From assembly GCA_026393475.1 (NCBI GenBank), contig JAPLAA010000007.1, forward strand, positions 1 to 64,000: 64,000 nucleotides of DNA, written 5' to 3'. This DNA comes from Actinomycetota bacterium. GTDB lineage: Bacteria > Actinomycetota > Acidimicrobiia > Acidimicrobiales > Ilumatobacteraceae. Each line of letters starts with the position of its first letter. The stretch's first letter is position 1. The notes beneath the pieces were generated by a model, which was not told the origin of the DNA, did not search any database, and saw only the letters and a program-made list of their open reading frames with translations. The position numbers and the translations under genes were made by a program. This document shows positions 40,902 through 49,829 of the stretch, piece by piece.

Positions 40902-41891
40902 ATGCCACGCGCCTTCATCACCGGAATCACGGGTCAGGACGGCCGGCACCTCGCCGAGTTCCTGCACAGCAAGGGCTACGAGGTGTTCGGGATGGTCAAG
41001 GGCCAGAACAACCCGAAGATGACCGAGATGCGCGACGAGTTCCCCTACGTCGAGCCGGTGCCCGGCGACCTCGCCGACCTCCCCTCGCTGGTGAAGGCGC
41101 TCGACCTCGCCCAGCCCGACGAGGTGTACAACCTCGCCGCCATCTCGTTCGTGGCCATGTCGTTCAACCAGGCCGAGCTCACCGCGAACATCACCGGCAC
41201 CGGCGTGCTCCGCATGCTCGACGCCATCCGCATCGTGGGCGGCAGCCAGGACAACCGCATCCGCTTCTACCAGGCGAGCTCGTCGGAGATGTTCGGCAAG
41301 GTCCGCGAGACCCCGCAGACCGAGCTCACCCCGTTCCACCCGCGCTCGCCGTACGGCTGCGCCAAGGTGTTCGGCCACGACATCACGGTCAACTACCGCG
41401 AGAGCTACGGCCTGTTCGCCTGCTCGGGCATCCTGTTCAACCACGAGGGTCCCCGTCGCGGCCTCGAGTTCGTCACCCGCAAGGTCACCAACGCGGTCGC
41501 CCGCATCAAGCTCGGTCTGCAGGACGAGATCGTGCTGGGCAACCTCGACTTCAAGCGCGACTGGGGCTATGCGGGCGACTACGTCAAGGCGATGTGGATG
41601 ATGCTCCAGCAGGACGAGCCCGACGACTACGTGATCGCCACCGGCCAGACCCACACCGGCCAGGAGCTCGTCGAGCGTGCCTTCGCCGAGGTCGGCATCG
41701 ACGACTGGCAGCGGTACGTGCGCCAGGACCAGAAGTTCTTCCGGCCCGCCGAGGTCGATCTGCTCATCGGTGACGCCAGCAAGGCCCGTACCGAGCTGGG
41801 CTGGGAGCCCGAGGTCGACTTCCCGACGCTCGTGTCGATGATGGTCGCCCACGACCTGGCGTTGGAGACTGCTCGCCTCGACCGACGCTGA
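40902..41891 (+). CDS. gmd: GDP-mannose 4,6-dehydratase
   Basis: The 329-residue extended SDR has [16 protein letters not shown] at the N terminus, [12 protein letters not shown], the catalytic SSSEMFG and YGCAK near 155, and [18 protein letters not shown], all typical of Gmd. It converts GDP-mannose to GDP-4-keto-6-deoxymannose, the precursor of GDP-fucose, GDP-rhamnose or GDP-perosamine. No dedicated second-step enzyme was recognised beside it; the SDR at 36.7 kb lacks catalytic residues. TAGACT ends eight bases before the ATG. It converges with a flippase gene. Confidence 0.94.
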   Translation: MPRAFITGITGQDGRHLAEFLHSKGYEVFGMVKGQNNPKMTEMRDEFPYVEPVPGDLADLPSLVKALDLAQPDEVYNLAAISFVAMSFNQAELTANITGTGVLRMLDAIRIVGGSQDNRIRFYQASSSEMFGKVRETPQTELTPFHPRSPYGCAKVFGHDITVNYRESYGLFACSGILFNHEGPRRGLEFVTRKVTNAVARIKLGLQDEIVLGNLDFKRDWGYAGDYVKAMWMMLQQDEPDDYVIATGQTHTGQELVERAFAEVGIDDWQRYVRQDQKFFRPAEVDLLIGDASKARTELGWEPEVDFPTLVSMMVAHDLALETARLDRR

Positions 41892-41903
41892 TCGCGTCGG
41901 GCC

Positions 41904-43226
41904 TCAGGCCTCGAACGGCATGTCGGTCATCGCCTCGAGCATCGACGACTCGTTCGGCACGGCGCCGGATCGCAGCCGTGATCGCAACGCCCACACGAAC
42001 ACGATCATCGCGGTGGCCGACCCGATGAGCACCGCGAGCTCGACCCGGCGGAACACCTCGCCGCCGATCAACCAGGTCGACACCACGAACGCCACCATGC
42101 CGGCGGTCCAGCCCATCGCCACCTGGGCGTGGCCGTGGAGTGCGATGACCGCCTGGGCGATCGCGACGCCGAACATGTAGCACGCGCTGCCGAGCGCGAG
42201 GACGGCGAGCGTGCGCCGGCTGAGTTCGGCGTCGTAGAGCAGTTCGACCGCGAACGGTCCGAGGAGCCAGGCGCCGACCGTGCCGAGCAGACCGACGCCG
42301 CCGACGACGTACATCAGTCGGGTGAAGCCCGAGCGGAACTCGTCCATCTCACCGGCGGCGGCGAGTCGGGACAGGCGCGGGAGCAGTGCCGCCTGCACGG
42401 CCTGGAACAGGAACAGCGGGATGCGGGCGAGGATCACGCCGTACCCGAAGCGGGTGACGAGCGCTTCTTCGCTGGAGGATGCCAGGACGCTCGTCGCGAT
42501 CGGCCCGGCGTTGACGAGACCGGCGGCCATGATCGAACCGAGGAGCAGCCAACCCAGGTTGGGTGTGACCTCCTGCCAGCTCGCAGGCGGCCCCGGGTCG
42601 GTGCGGAGCTGACCCTTGCTGGCGACGGCGATCACGCCGATCATCGGCGCGACTGCGACGGCCATGCCGTACCAACCGACTGCGTCGACCCCGACCGCGG
42701 CCAGCGCCAGGCACAGGACGATCCGGACGAACCCGTCCGTGCCCATCACGACTGCGTAGGCGCGGAAGCGGGCCGAGCCGCTACAGATGCCGCGGGAGAT
42801 GTGCGTCGGCGCGTAGGCGACGATCGAGACGATCAGCGCGGCGACCATCACCCAGTTCCCGCCGAAGTAGTCGTCGGCGAGCCACGGTCCGACGGCGATC
42901 AGCGTGATCGTCACGATCGCGGCGAGGGCGAGACCGAGCGCCAGGACCTTCATCAGCACCGGGCGTCCGCCCTGGCCGACGGCTCGCCGTGCCGAGATCG
43001 CTCGGCCGAGCTCCTGTTCGAGTGGCAAGAACACGCCGGGAGCGAGGGCGAACGTGGCGAACCACATGCTGACGACCGGCTTGAAGGCCTCCTCGCTGCC
43101 GAGGGCCATCGTGCCGACCCGGAAGAAGGCGAAGCTGGCCAGGCCGGCCACGAGCAGGGCGACGGCCACCGGAAGGGTGCCTTCGGGGAGCGGCATGCGT
43201 GCAGAGGTCGAATCGGAGCGTGCCAC
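41904..43226 (-). CDS. Polysaccharide flippase-like multi-helix membrane protein (Wzx/MATE-like)
   Basis: The protein (440 residues from the GTG) has about 12-14 predicted membrane helices, beginning LPVAVALLVAGLASFAFF, with basic loops and the general pattern of MurJ/Wzx/RfbX-type flippases. The likely job is to move a lipid-linked oligosaccharide across the membrane, fitting the glycosyltransferases around it. The start is ambiguous: TTG at 43229, GTG at 43226 or ATG at 43196. TAACCT ends seven bases before the TTG and ten before the GTG, so the true start is probably at 43226-43229. It is divergent from the SpoIID gene. Confidence 0.8.
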   Translation of the reverse strand: MARSDSTSARMPLPEGTLPVAVALLVAGLASFAFFRVGTMALGSEEAFKPVVSMWFATFALAPGVFLPLEQELGRAISARRAVGQGGRPVLMKVLALGLALAAIVTITLIAVGPWLADDYFGGNWVMVAALIVSIVAYAPTHISRGICSGSARFRAYAVVMGTDGFVRIVLCLALAAVGVDAVGWYGMAVAVAPMIGVIAVASKGQLRTDPGPPASWQEVTPNLGWLLLGSIMAAGLVNAGPIATSVLASSSEEALVTRFGYGVILARIPLFLFQAVQAALLPRLSRLAAAGEMDEFRSGFTRLMYVVGGVGLLGTVGAWLLGPFAVELLYDAELSRRTLAVLALGSACYMFGVAIAQAVIALHGHAQVAMGWTAGMVAFVVSTWLIGGEVFRRVELAVLIGSATAMIVFVWALRSRLRSGAVPNESSMLEAMTDMPFEA

Positions 43227-43236
43227 CAAGCGGACG

Positions 43237-43242
43237 AGGTTA
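43237..43242 (-). promoter_or_regulatory. Putative leaderless -10 element (TAACCT) for the flippase gene
   Basis: TAACCT is 7 bases from an in-frame TTG (43229) and 10 from the GTG (43226). Confidence 0.4.
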
Positions 43243-43294
43243 TCCGACGGCCGCGCGACCTCAAGCACCCCCTCCGAATGACCGACAATGAGAT

Positions 43295-45745
43295 GTGCAA
43301 CGTCGTCGCTCGGCCCTCCTGCTCGCCGCCGTCCTGGTGTCGGGCACCCTGAGCATCTCGCCGTGGTCGCTCGTCCCCGTGCCGTCGGTCGCCGCCGGCC
43401 CGGCGACACTCGAACTCGACGGTCACGGCAACGGTCACGGCATCGGGATGAGCCAGTGGGGCGCGTACGGGTACGCGGCCGACCACGGATGGACCTCGAC
43501 GCAGATCCTCGACCACTACTACGGGGGCACGGTGTCGGCGACGACCGACGCGACCTCGATCACCGTCCGGCTGATGAACCTCGACGGGCAGCAGACCGCC
43601 GTCGTGCACGACAAGGGTGCGCTCGTCGTCGACGGGGTGCCCGGCGGGCCGTGGCGATCCGTCGTCGTGCGCGAGGTCGCCGACCGGAACTACGGCGTCT
43701 GGGTGCGCACCGACGCCTCGGTGTGTCCAGCGGCGAGCGATCCCCTCGGAGCACCCTGGGCGCTGGTCGCGACCGGCCTCGGATCGGTCACGGTCCGGCC
43801 GGCCACCGACACCTCGGCGAGTGCCGATGTCGCCGATCTCGCCGCGGTGTGCGAGCCGGCGGGCCGGGTGCGGTCGTACCGAGGGGCGATCCGGGCGGCG
43901 AACGGGACCGAGGGCGAGAACCGCACCGTGAACGAGGTCCCGCTCGAGCAGTACCTGCGCGTGATCGTGGCGTCGGAGATGTCGGCATCGTGGGCCGCAC
44001 GCGGATCGGCCGCACTGCAGGCCCAGTCGGTCGCCGCGCGCAGCTTCGGCCTCGCCGAGAACCGCTATTCGTACGCCAAGACGTGCGACCTGATCTGCCA
44101 GTACTACCCGGGTGCCGCATGGCGCACCAGCGTCACCGGTGCGTACACCCGCACCGAACAACCATCGGTCGACGCGGCGGTCGTCGCCACCGCCGGGGTG
44201 GTGCGCCGTGTGGGCACCACCGCCGGGCCCATCGCCCTCACGATGTTCTCGTCGTCGTCGGGCGGCTGGACCGCGAGCAGCACGCTGCCGTTCCCTGCGG
44301 TCGAAGACGTCGGCGATGCCACCTCCGGCAACCCGCACCACACGTGGCGGGCGTCGGTCGCCGCGTCGGTGATCACCAAGGCGTGGCCGACGATCGGCGA
44401 GTTCACCGGCATCACGGTCACCTCCCGATCGGGGCAGGGCGACTGGGGTGGCCGTGTCCTCACGATGACCGTCGACGGCACGGCGGGCTCGGTGCCGCTC
44501 TCGGGGGACACGTTCCGCCGCGCCGTGGGCCTGAAGTCGAACTGGTTCGCGGTCGCCGGATCGGACACCGGCAGTGATCGCTGCACGGGGCGGACCGAAC
44601 CGCCGATCGGGGCAACGCCGTCCGCGGCGGGAGTAGCCGCACCGGCGCGGTTCGAGCCGATCGTGCCGATCCGCCTCGTCGACACCCGCGACGGCAGCGG
44701 CACGACCCCGACGGCGGCGCAACCGCTGACCGGTGGGTGCACGTTGCAGATCACCCCCGAGGTGCCGGCCGGCACGACCGCGGTGTCGGTGAACGTCGTG
44801 ACGGTCGATCCGGTGTCGCAGGGTTACGTGACGGTGTACCCGTGCGGGATCCCCCGACCGTTCACCTCCGCCGTGCAGTCGCAGGTCGGCCGGATCGTGA
44901 GCGGGTCGGCGATCGTGCCCCTCGGTGCCGACGGCAGCTTCTGCGTGTTCAGCAACACGACCACCGAGATCGTGGTCGACATGAACGGATCGTTCGCCCC
45001 TGCGGCGTCGGCGCGGTACGAGCCGATGATCGCGCAGCGTCGCCTCGATACGCGGACGACCACAGGCGCCACTGGCGGCCGGCGACTGGAAGCCGGCGAG
45101 GTGGTGCGCGTGCACACCCGCGGCTTCGGCGGGGGAGCGGCCGACTCGACCGCTGCGTCGATCACGATCCATGCGCTCGATGCGCTGGCCTCCGGGTTCG
45201 TCACCGCCTGGCCCTGCGACACGCCTCGGCCGTGGGCCAGTTCGGCGAACGTGATGGTGAACTCGTCGGTGTCGAACGAGGTCGACGTCGCGGTCGGCGC
45301 CACCGGGGAGGTCTGCTTCCTCGTGAGCGCGCCGATGCACCTGGCGATCGACATCAACGGTTGGTACGGCCCGTCGGCGACCACCGACTACTACGCGGTC
45401 ACGCCGTTCCGGCTCGCCGACACCCGCGAGAACCATGGCTTCGTGGGGCCCTTCACCCGCAACGTCGATCGGTCGATCCAGGTCGCAGGCGTCGGAGGGC
45501 TGCCAGGGGTCGGCACGGTGCGTGCGGTGGCAGCGCAGTTCACCGCCGTCGATGCCTCGGGAACGGGATGGGTGACGGTGCACCCCTGTCTCGCGCCGGT
45601 ACCGCAGCTGTCGATGCTGCGGTACCAGACGAGGACGAACGTGGCGGTGCTGGTGAACTCGGCGCTGAGCGGCGCGGGGCGCTGGTGCGTGAGCACGAGC
45701 ACCGCGACCCACCTGGTGGTGGACGTCAGCGGTTGGTTCGGGTGA
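43295..45745 (+). CDS. SpoIID/LytB domain protein with three C-terminal DTR/VDVxGWF repeats
   Basis: The 816-residue secreted protein has a signal peptide (about 1-33). A SpoIID/LytB domain follows (about 40-430: GHGNGHGIGMSQWGAYGYA, then VPLEQYLRVIVASEMSASW and LQAQSVAARSFGL). Three repeats of about 115-125 residues come last (about 447-816). Each repeat starts with a R-L-x-DTR motif (RLVDTR, RLDTR, RLADTR) and ends with VDMNGSF, IDINGWY or VDVSGWF. SpoIID proteins cut the glycan strands of peptidoglycan in sporulators; non-sporulating actinobacteria use the domain in other secreted proteins. The repeats also occur in the protein at 59.6 kb. The GTG start gives the signal sequence directly. 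Confidence 0.88.
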   Translation: MQRRRSALLLAAVLVSGTLSISPWSLVPVPSVAAGPATLELDGHGNGHGIGMSQWGAYGYAADHGWTSTQILDHYYGGTVSATTDATSITVRLMNLDGQQTAVVHDKGALVVDGVPGGPWRSVVVREVADRNYGVWVRTDASVCPAASDPLGAPWALVATGLGSVTVRPATDTSASADVADLAAVCEPAGRVRSYRGAIRAANGTEGENRTVNEVPLEQYLRVIVASEMSASWAARGSAALQAQSVAARSFGLAENRYSYAKTCDLICQYYPGAAWRTSVTGAYTRTEQPSVDAAVVATAGVVRRVGTTAGPIALTMFSSSSGGWTASSTLPFPAVEDVGDATSGNPHHTWRASVAASVITKAWPTIGEFTGITVTSRSGQGDWGGRVLTMTVDGTAGSVPLSGDTFRRAVGLKSNWFAVAGSDTGSDRCTGRTEPPIGATPSAAGVAAPARFEPIVPIRLVDTRDGSGTTPTAAQPLTGGCTLQITPEVPAGTTAVSVNVVTVDPVSQGYVTVYPCGIPRPFTSAVQSQVGRIVSGSAIVPLGADGSFCVFSNTTTEIVVDMNGSFAPAASARYEPMIAQRRLDTRTTTGATGGRRLEAGEVVRVHTRGFGGGAADSTAASITIHALDALASGFVTAWPCDTPRPWASSANVMVNSSVSNEVDVAVGATGEVCFLVSAPMHLAIDINGWYGPSATTDYYAVTPFRLADTRENHGFVGPFTRNVDRSIQVAGVGGLPGVGTVRAVAAQFTAVDASGTGWVTVHPCLAPVPQLSMLRYQTRTNVAVLVNSALSGAGRWCVSTSTATHLVVDVSGWFG

Positions 45746-45808
45746 TCAGGCCCAGGTGATCAAGCCCAGGTGATCAGGCCCAGGTGATCAGGCCCAGGTG
45801 ATCAGGCC
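45741..45808. repeat. 14-bp tandem repeat carrying the stop codons of two convergent genes
   Basis: GGTGATCAGGCCCA is repeated four times plus 12 bases (one unit has A for G). Each unit contains the palindrome TGATCA. The first gives the TGA stop of the SpoIID gene (45743-45745) and the last the TCA/TGA stop of the gene on the other strand (45802-45804). Confidence 0.92.
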
Positions 45809-46296
45809 GCGCTGACGAGGAGGCCGCGCACCTGCTTGCGGGCGGCCTTGGCCACTTCGTGGGCCTGGCCGAGGAGCGCCCCGGCCTGCTCGGGGAGCTT
45901 GTCGCCGACGGTGTCGATGAACCCCTCGACGGCGCTGTCGAGCTTGGACTCGAGCCGGTCGAGGCGCTCGTCGAGCTGGCCGAGACGGCTCTCGAGGCCC
46001 TTCACGAGTTCCTCGACCTGCTCCTTGCCGAGGCCGAGCTGCTTCACGACCGCCTGGTCGCTGACGTTGTTCACGAGCTCGCGGCGGCGGACCTGCGCCT
46101 GCTGGACGGTGAGCACGCCTAAGCCGATGACGACATAGGCGGCGTCGCGCAGCACGCCCAGGACCTTGTCGGTGTCGACGCCGGCGATCTCGAACTTCGA
46201 GAGGTCGAGCTTGGACAGGTCGAGCTTGGAGAGGTCGAGCTTGGACAGGTCGAACTTCGAGAGATCGATCGAGGGGAACGTGGGGATGCTGGCCAT
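45802..46296 (-). CDS. DLSK-repeat protein with hydrophobic segment and coiled coil, unknown function
   Basis: The 164-residue protein begins MASIPTFPSI, followed by five near-identical pentapeptides (DLSKF, DLSKL three times, DLSKF), a short linker and a hydrophobic stretch (VLRDAAYVVIGLGVLTV, about 48-64). A long charged coiled coil (about 75-135; for example LESRLGQLDERLDRLESKLD) and an Ala/Lys C terminus follow. The arrangement resembles mycobacterial HbhA-like and phasin-like surface-active helical proteins, but I see no firm homology. An upstream promoter (TTGCAA, 17 bases, TACGCT) and a leader of about 60 bases with AAAGG suggest strong expression. Confidence 0.75.
   Translation of the reverse strand: MASIPTFPSIDLSKFDLSKLDLSKLDLSKLDLSKFEIAGVDTDKVLGVLRDAAYVVIGLGVLTVQQAQVRRRELVNNVSDQAVVKQLGLGKEQVEELVKGLESRLGQLDERLDRLESKLDSAVEGFIDTVGDKLPEQAGALLGQAHEVAKAARKQVRGLLVSAA
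46192..46266. repeat. Five in-frame 15-bp tandem repeats encoding DLSK(L/F)
   Basis: Units begin at 46192, 46207, 46222, 46237 and 46252. The outer two share GAACTTCGAGAG, the inner three GAGCTTGGA; synonymous changes alternate between neighbouring units. Confidence 0.9.
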
Positions 46297-46361
46297 GGGA
46301 GGCGCCTTTCTGCGAGGCGTCGGGCCGGTCGGGGGGTGACCGGCCACGTCGGACTGCAAGC

Positions 46362-46390
46362 AGCGTAGCGCAGAGTGCTAACTATTGCAA
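46362..46390 (-). promoter_or_regulatory. Sigma70-type promoter for the DLSK-repeat gene, overlapped by an inverted repeat
   Basis: On the minus strand TTGCAA (46385-46390) and TACGCT (46362-46367) are separated by 17 bases. A 6-bp inverted repeat AGTGCT / AGCACT (46374-46379, 46390-46395) overlaps the spacer and -35 and could be an operator. Confidence 0.55.
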
Positions 46391-46484
46391 GCACTTGTGA
46401 TCGATCGACGCCAGACGGATCCGGCCGAGTCCGGCTGAATCGGGCTGAATCGCGGACTGACCGGCTGTACACAGGCCGCACCGC

Positions 46485-46490
46485 TAGCCT
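46485..46490 (+). promoter_or_regulatory. Putative leaderless -10 element (TAGCCT) for the GT2 membrane protein gene
   Basis: TAGCCT ends 9 bases before the GTG at 46500 (and 3 before an in-frame TTG). The rest of the 203-bp divergent gap holds the other promoter; nothing else was recognised. Confidence 0.45.
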
Positions 46491-46499
46491 CGCTTGATC

Positions 46500-49400
46500 G
46501 TGGAACCCGCCAGCCCGCTCGCACCGCCCGTCGTGGCCGTGATGGTGGTGCACGAACCGCAGGAATTGTCGGGCGGGGGCTGGTTCGACGAGGTCTTGGC
46601 GGGTCTCGCACGGCAGGACTACGCGAACCTCAAGACCCTCGTGCTGATCACGGGCGAGCAGGGGGACATCCCCGCTCGCGTGGCGGCAGCGGTCCCGCGG
46701 GCCTTCGTGCGCGCCGTCGACGGCATCGACGGTTTCGGCCGGACGGCCAACGAGGTGCTCCGCCTCGTCGACGGGGCCAACGGCTTCTTCTGCTTCCTCC
46801 ACGACGACGTCGCCCTCGAGCCCGACGCCATCCGACTCCTCGTCGAGGAGATGTACCGGTCGAACGCCGGCATCGTCGGGCCCAAGCTCGTCGAGTGGGA
46901 CGACCCCACCGTGCTCCAGCACGTCGGATACGGCGTCGACCGCTTCGGCGAGATCGATCCGCTCGTCGAACCCGGCGAGACCGATCAGGAGCAGCACGAC
47001 GCGGTGCGCGACGTGTTCGCGCTGCCCTCGGCATGTCTGCTCGTGCGTGCCGACCTGTTCCGCAGCCTCGGCGGGTTCGATCCGGACATCTCCTTCCACG
47101 GTGAGGACGTCGACCTCTGCTGGCGCGCCCATCACCAGGGAGCCCGCGTCCTCGTGGTGCCGTCCGCTCGGGCGCGCCACGTCGAGGCGCTCGAACAGCG
47201 ACGGCCCGATCTCTCGCACGACGTGCTTCGGGCGCGGCACCGCATGCGCACCGTCGCCACGCTCACGGGCATCCGCAGGTTGCCGTGGCTCACGCTCCAG
47301 ATGGTGCTCATCACCCTCGCCCAGTTCGTCGTCGGGGTCGCGAGCGGTCAGGCGGGCCGCGCGGTGGCCGGGGTGCGGGCGCTCGTCGGGATCGTGCCGC
47401 GGGCCCCTGGCGTCATCGCGCGCCGACGCCAGGTGGCACCCGGTCGCCTGGTCCCCGACCGAGAGGTCGTCGGATTGCAGCTGCGCGGGAGCGCGCGCCT
47501 GGCGGCGCACCTCCGCTCGCGAGACGCCCGCCCGGACGCCCAGCGCGGTACGGGCCGGGCATGGCGCGAACGCGCCGGCGCATCGGCCGCCATCGGTTGG
47601 ATCGGGATCGTCGCGTTCGTCGTCATCGGCGCCCGCGAACTGCTCACCGGCGGGGTGCCGTCGTTCGGCCAGTTCCTGACGTTCGGCGACAGCCCACGGG
47701 CGCTCCTCGACCAGTACACCTCCGGCTGGAACCCGCAGGGGCTCGGCCGCACCGGCGCCTCGCCGACCGGCCTCGCGATCATCTCGTTCGCCAGCATCGC
47801 GACGCTGTTCCGGATGGGGTTGCTGCACACGTTGGCGGTCGTGGCGCCGATGCTCGTCGGCGCCGTGGGCATGTGGCGGCTGTCGGGTGCGTTCAGCACC
47901 ACCAAGGCCCGACTCGCCACCACGATCGTGTACCTCGCGCTGCCGTTGCCGGGGCAGCTGATGTCGATGGGGCGGTGGGGTGCCCTCCTCACCTTCGCCG
48001 CGATGCCGTGGTCGATCGACGCGATGCGCAGCTACGCCGGGCTCGGTCCGGGGCCGCGCGACGAGGTGGGGGAGCGCACCGTCGGCTTCGGCGCCCGTCG
48101 CCACGTGCAGTTGCTGGCCGGCGGCGTCCTGGTCGCTGCGATCGCGACGGCCTTCGAGCCCTCCTATCCGGTGATGCTGTTGTTCGTCGCCGCACTCGTC
48201 GCGGTGGCCACCCTCTTCACCGGTGCGCCGGCGCTGGCACCGGCACGGTTGGCGATCGCCGGTGCGATCGCCGCGGTCGGCGCCGTCGCCCTCAACCTGC
48301 CGTGGCTCCTCGAGCTCGCCGGGGACGGTGGCTGGACAGCGATCGTCGGGCAGGCCCCCGCCGGCGACCGCGGCTACTCGATCTTTGAGCTCGCCACGTT
48401 CGACGTCGGCAATGCCCGTGCGGTGGTCCTCGCAGTGGCGCTCTACCTGCCCGTGCTCGCCGCCGTCCTCATCGGCCGCGGCTGGCGGCTCGGTTGGGCC
48501 GCCCGCGCCGGGTTCCTGGTCGTCGGTTTCGGCTGGATGGCCGCGCTCGACGACAGCGGTTCGTTCCCCATCCGCCTGCCCGAACCCGGCATCCTGCTCG
48601 TGCCGGTGGCCATCGGCGTCGCGATCGCTGCCGGATGCGTGCTCGCCTCGTTCGAGCTCGACGTGCGCGGCGGCAGTTTCGGCTGGCGGCAACCGCTGTC
48701 GATCCTCGCCGTCGCCGCGATCGCGGTCGGCATGGTGCCGGCACTGTTCGCCGTCGGGACCGGCCGGTACGACATGCCCGAGACCACCCTCGTCGAACTG
48801 CTCGGCCAGCTGCCCGACCAGGACGAGGCCGGCGACTACCGCGTGCTGTGGCTCGGCCAGCAGGCAGTCCTGCCGGCGGCGCCCTTGCCGTACCGACCGG
48901 GCATCGGGTGGGCCGTCACCGAGGGACAGTCGGTCGACATCGGCGACGCGTTCCCGGCTCGTCCGGGTGCGGGTGCCGGTGAGGTGGTGCAGGCGCTCGA
49001 TGCGATCGCCACCGGCACGACCACTCGCGGTGGACGGTTGCTCGCGCCGCTGTCGGTGCGGTACGTGATCGTGCCACTCGTCGACGGCGCCGTGTCCACC
49101 AGCGACGATCCTCTGCCCGCGCCCGCCGGTCTCCTCGACGCGCTCGGCGATCAACTCGACCTCGCCGAGGTCTACAGCCCGCCGAACTTCCTGGTGTACG
49201 AGAACCGGGCGTGGGTGCCGGTGCGCAGCGTGCTCACCGCCGACGGCGCGGCGTCGAGCCTCGACGCGGGCGCCGCGGCACTGGCCCAATCCGACCTGGC
49301 CGGCGCGACGCCGATCATGCCCGGCGCCGACCATCTCACGCCCGGCACGGCGCCCGTTCCGGCGGGCACCCTCCACCTGGCCGTGCCGGTCGATCGGCGC

Positions 49401-49829
49401 TGGGAGCTCACGGTCGACGGCGCGCCGGTCGAGTCGCGGCCGGCGTTCGGCACCACCATGGCGTTCGACGTCGAGACCGCGGGCACCGCGACGCTCACCT
49501 ATCGGACGTCGCGGACCTTCCACCTGGTGCTGCTCGTCCAGGCGCTGCTGTGGTCCGCGTTCGTGCTCGCCGCCTCGAACGCCCGGGTGCGCCGCCCCCG
49601 ACTCCGCAGCCGCGGACTGCCCACGGTCGTCGCCGAGCCGGTGTTCACGATGGACCCGATCATCGGTGCGCCGGTCGCGCCGATGCCGAGCGCCGACGTC
49701 GAGTTCGACGAGACCGACCTCGCCGAGGTGTTCGTGGCGCCGGTTGTTCCGTCGCCTGAGTTGCCGTCAACTGAGCTGCCGTCCCCGGGGCCGGTGGCCG
49801 GGGCCGTGGTCGAGGAGGAGCCGTCGTGA
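46500..49829 (+). CDS. GT2 glycosyltransferase fused to a large polytopic membrane protein
   Basis: The 1109-residue protein has an N-terminal GT2 domain (about 10-245): ANGFFCFLHDDVALEPDAI (DxD-like HDDV), then LPSACLLVRADLFRSLGGFD and HGEDVDLCWRAH (the ED motif). It continues with a basic linker, about 12-14 membrane helices (about 260-780), a soluble extracytoplasmic part (about 790-1020), a last helix and an acidic Pro-rich tail. It probably transfers a sugar at the membrane and moves or extends it outside, as in similar actinobacterial cell-wall glycosyltransferases. The stop overlaps the DUF5719 gene (GTGA). Confidence 0.82.
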   Translation: MEPASPLAPPVVAVMVVHEPQELSGGGWFDEVLAGLARQDYANLKTLVLITGEQGDIPARVAAAVPRAFVRAVDGIDGFGRTANEVLRLVDGANGFFCFLHDDVALEPDAIRLLVEEMYRSNAGIVGPKLVEWDDPTVLQHVGYGVDRFGEIDPLVEPGETDQEQHDAVRDVFALPSACLLVRADLFRSLGGFDPDISFHGEDVDLCWRAHHQGARVLVVPSARARHVEALEQRRPDLSHDVLRARHRMRTVATLTGIRRLPWLTLQMVLITLAQFVVGVASGQAGRAVAGVRALVGIVPRAPGVIARRRQVAPGRLVPDREVVGLQLRGSARLAAHLRSRDARPDAQRGTGRAWRERAGASAAIGWIGIVAFVVIGARELLTGGVPSFGQFLTFGDSPRALLDQYTSGWNPQGLGRTGASPTGLAIISFASIATLFRMGLLHTLAVVAPMLVGAVGMWRLSGAFSTTKARLATTIVYLALPLPGQLMSMGRWGALLTFAAMPWSIDAMRSYAGLGPGPRDEVGERTVGFGARRHVQLLAGGVLVAAIATAFEPSYPVMLLFVAALVAVATLFTGAPALAPARLAIAGAIAAVGAVALNLPWLLELAGDGGWTAIVGQAPAGDRGYSIFELATFDVGNARAVVLAVALYLPVLAAVLIGRGWRLGWAARAGFLVVGFGWMAALDDSGSFPIRLPEPGILLVPVAIGVAIAAGCVLASFELDVRGGSFGWRQPLSILAVAAIAVGMVPALFAVGTGRYDMPETTLVELLGQLPDQDEAGDYRVLWLGQQAVLPAAPLPYRPGIGWAVTEGQSVDIGDAFPARPGAGAGEVVQALDAIATGTTTRGGRLLAPLSVRYVIVPLVDGAVSTSDDPLPAPAGLLDALGDQLDLAEVYSPPNFLVYENRAWVPVRSVLTADGAASSLDAGAAALAQSDLAGATPIMPGADHLTPGTAPVPAGTLHLAVPVDRRWELTVDGAPVESRPAFGTTMAFDVETAGTATLTYRTSRTFHLVLLVQALLWSAFVLAASNARVRRPRLRSRGLPTVVAEPVFTMDPIIGAPVAPMPSADVEFDETDLAEVFVAPVVPSPELPSTELPSPGPVAGAVVEEEPS

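Noticed and set aside
43295-45745. Evidence of sporulation
   Set aside because: SpoIID/LytB domains occur in many non-sporulating actinobacteria as secreted wall-acting proteins, and no other sporulation gene is in the window.
45741-45808. CRISPR array or iteron origin
   Set aside because: Repeats are contiguous 14-mers without spacers, lie between convergent stops and have no cas or replication genes nearby.
46374-46395. CIRCE-like heat-shock operator (contains GAGTGCTAA)
   Set aside because: The half site is exact but the second half has the wrong order and spacing (AGTGCT-N10-AGCACT instead of TTAGCACTC-N9-GAGTGCTAA). I kept it only as a possible operator.
46119-49523. Very long open frame opposite the GT2 gene
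   Set aside because: It is Arg/His/Gly-rich with no domain, antisense to a clear gene, and typical of stop-poor antisense frames in GC-rich DNA. The same holds for long frames opposite lysS, the LpdA-like gene and the LCP gene.
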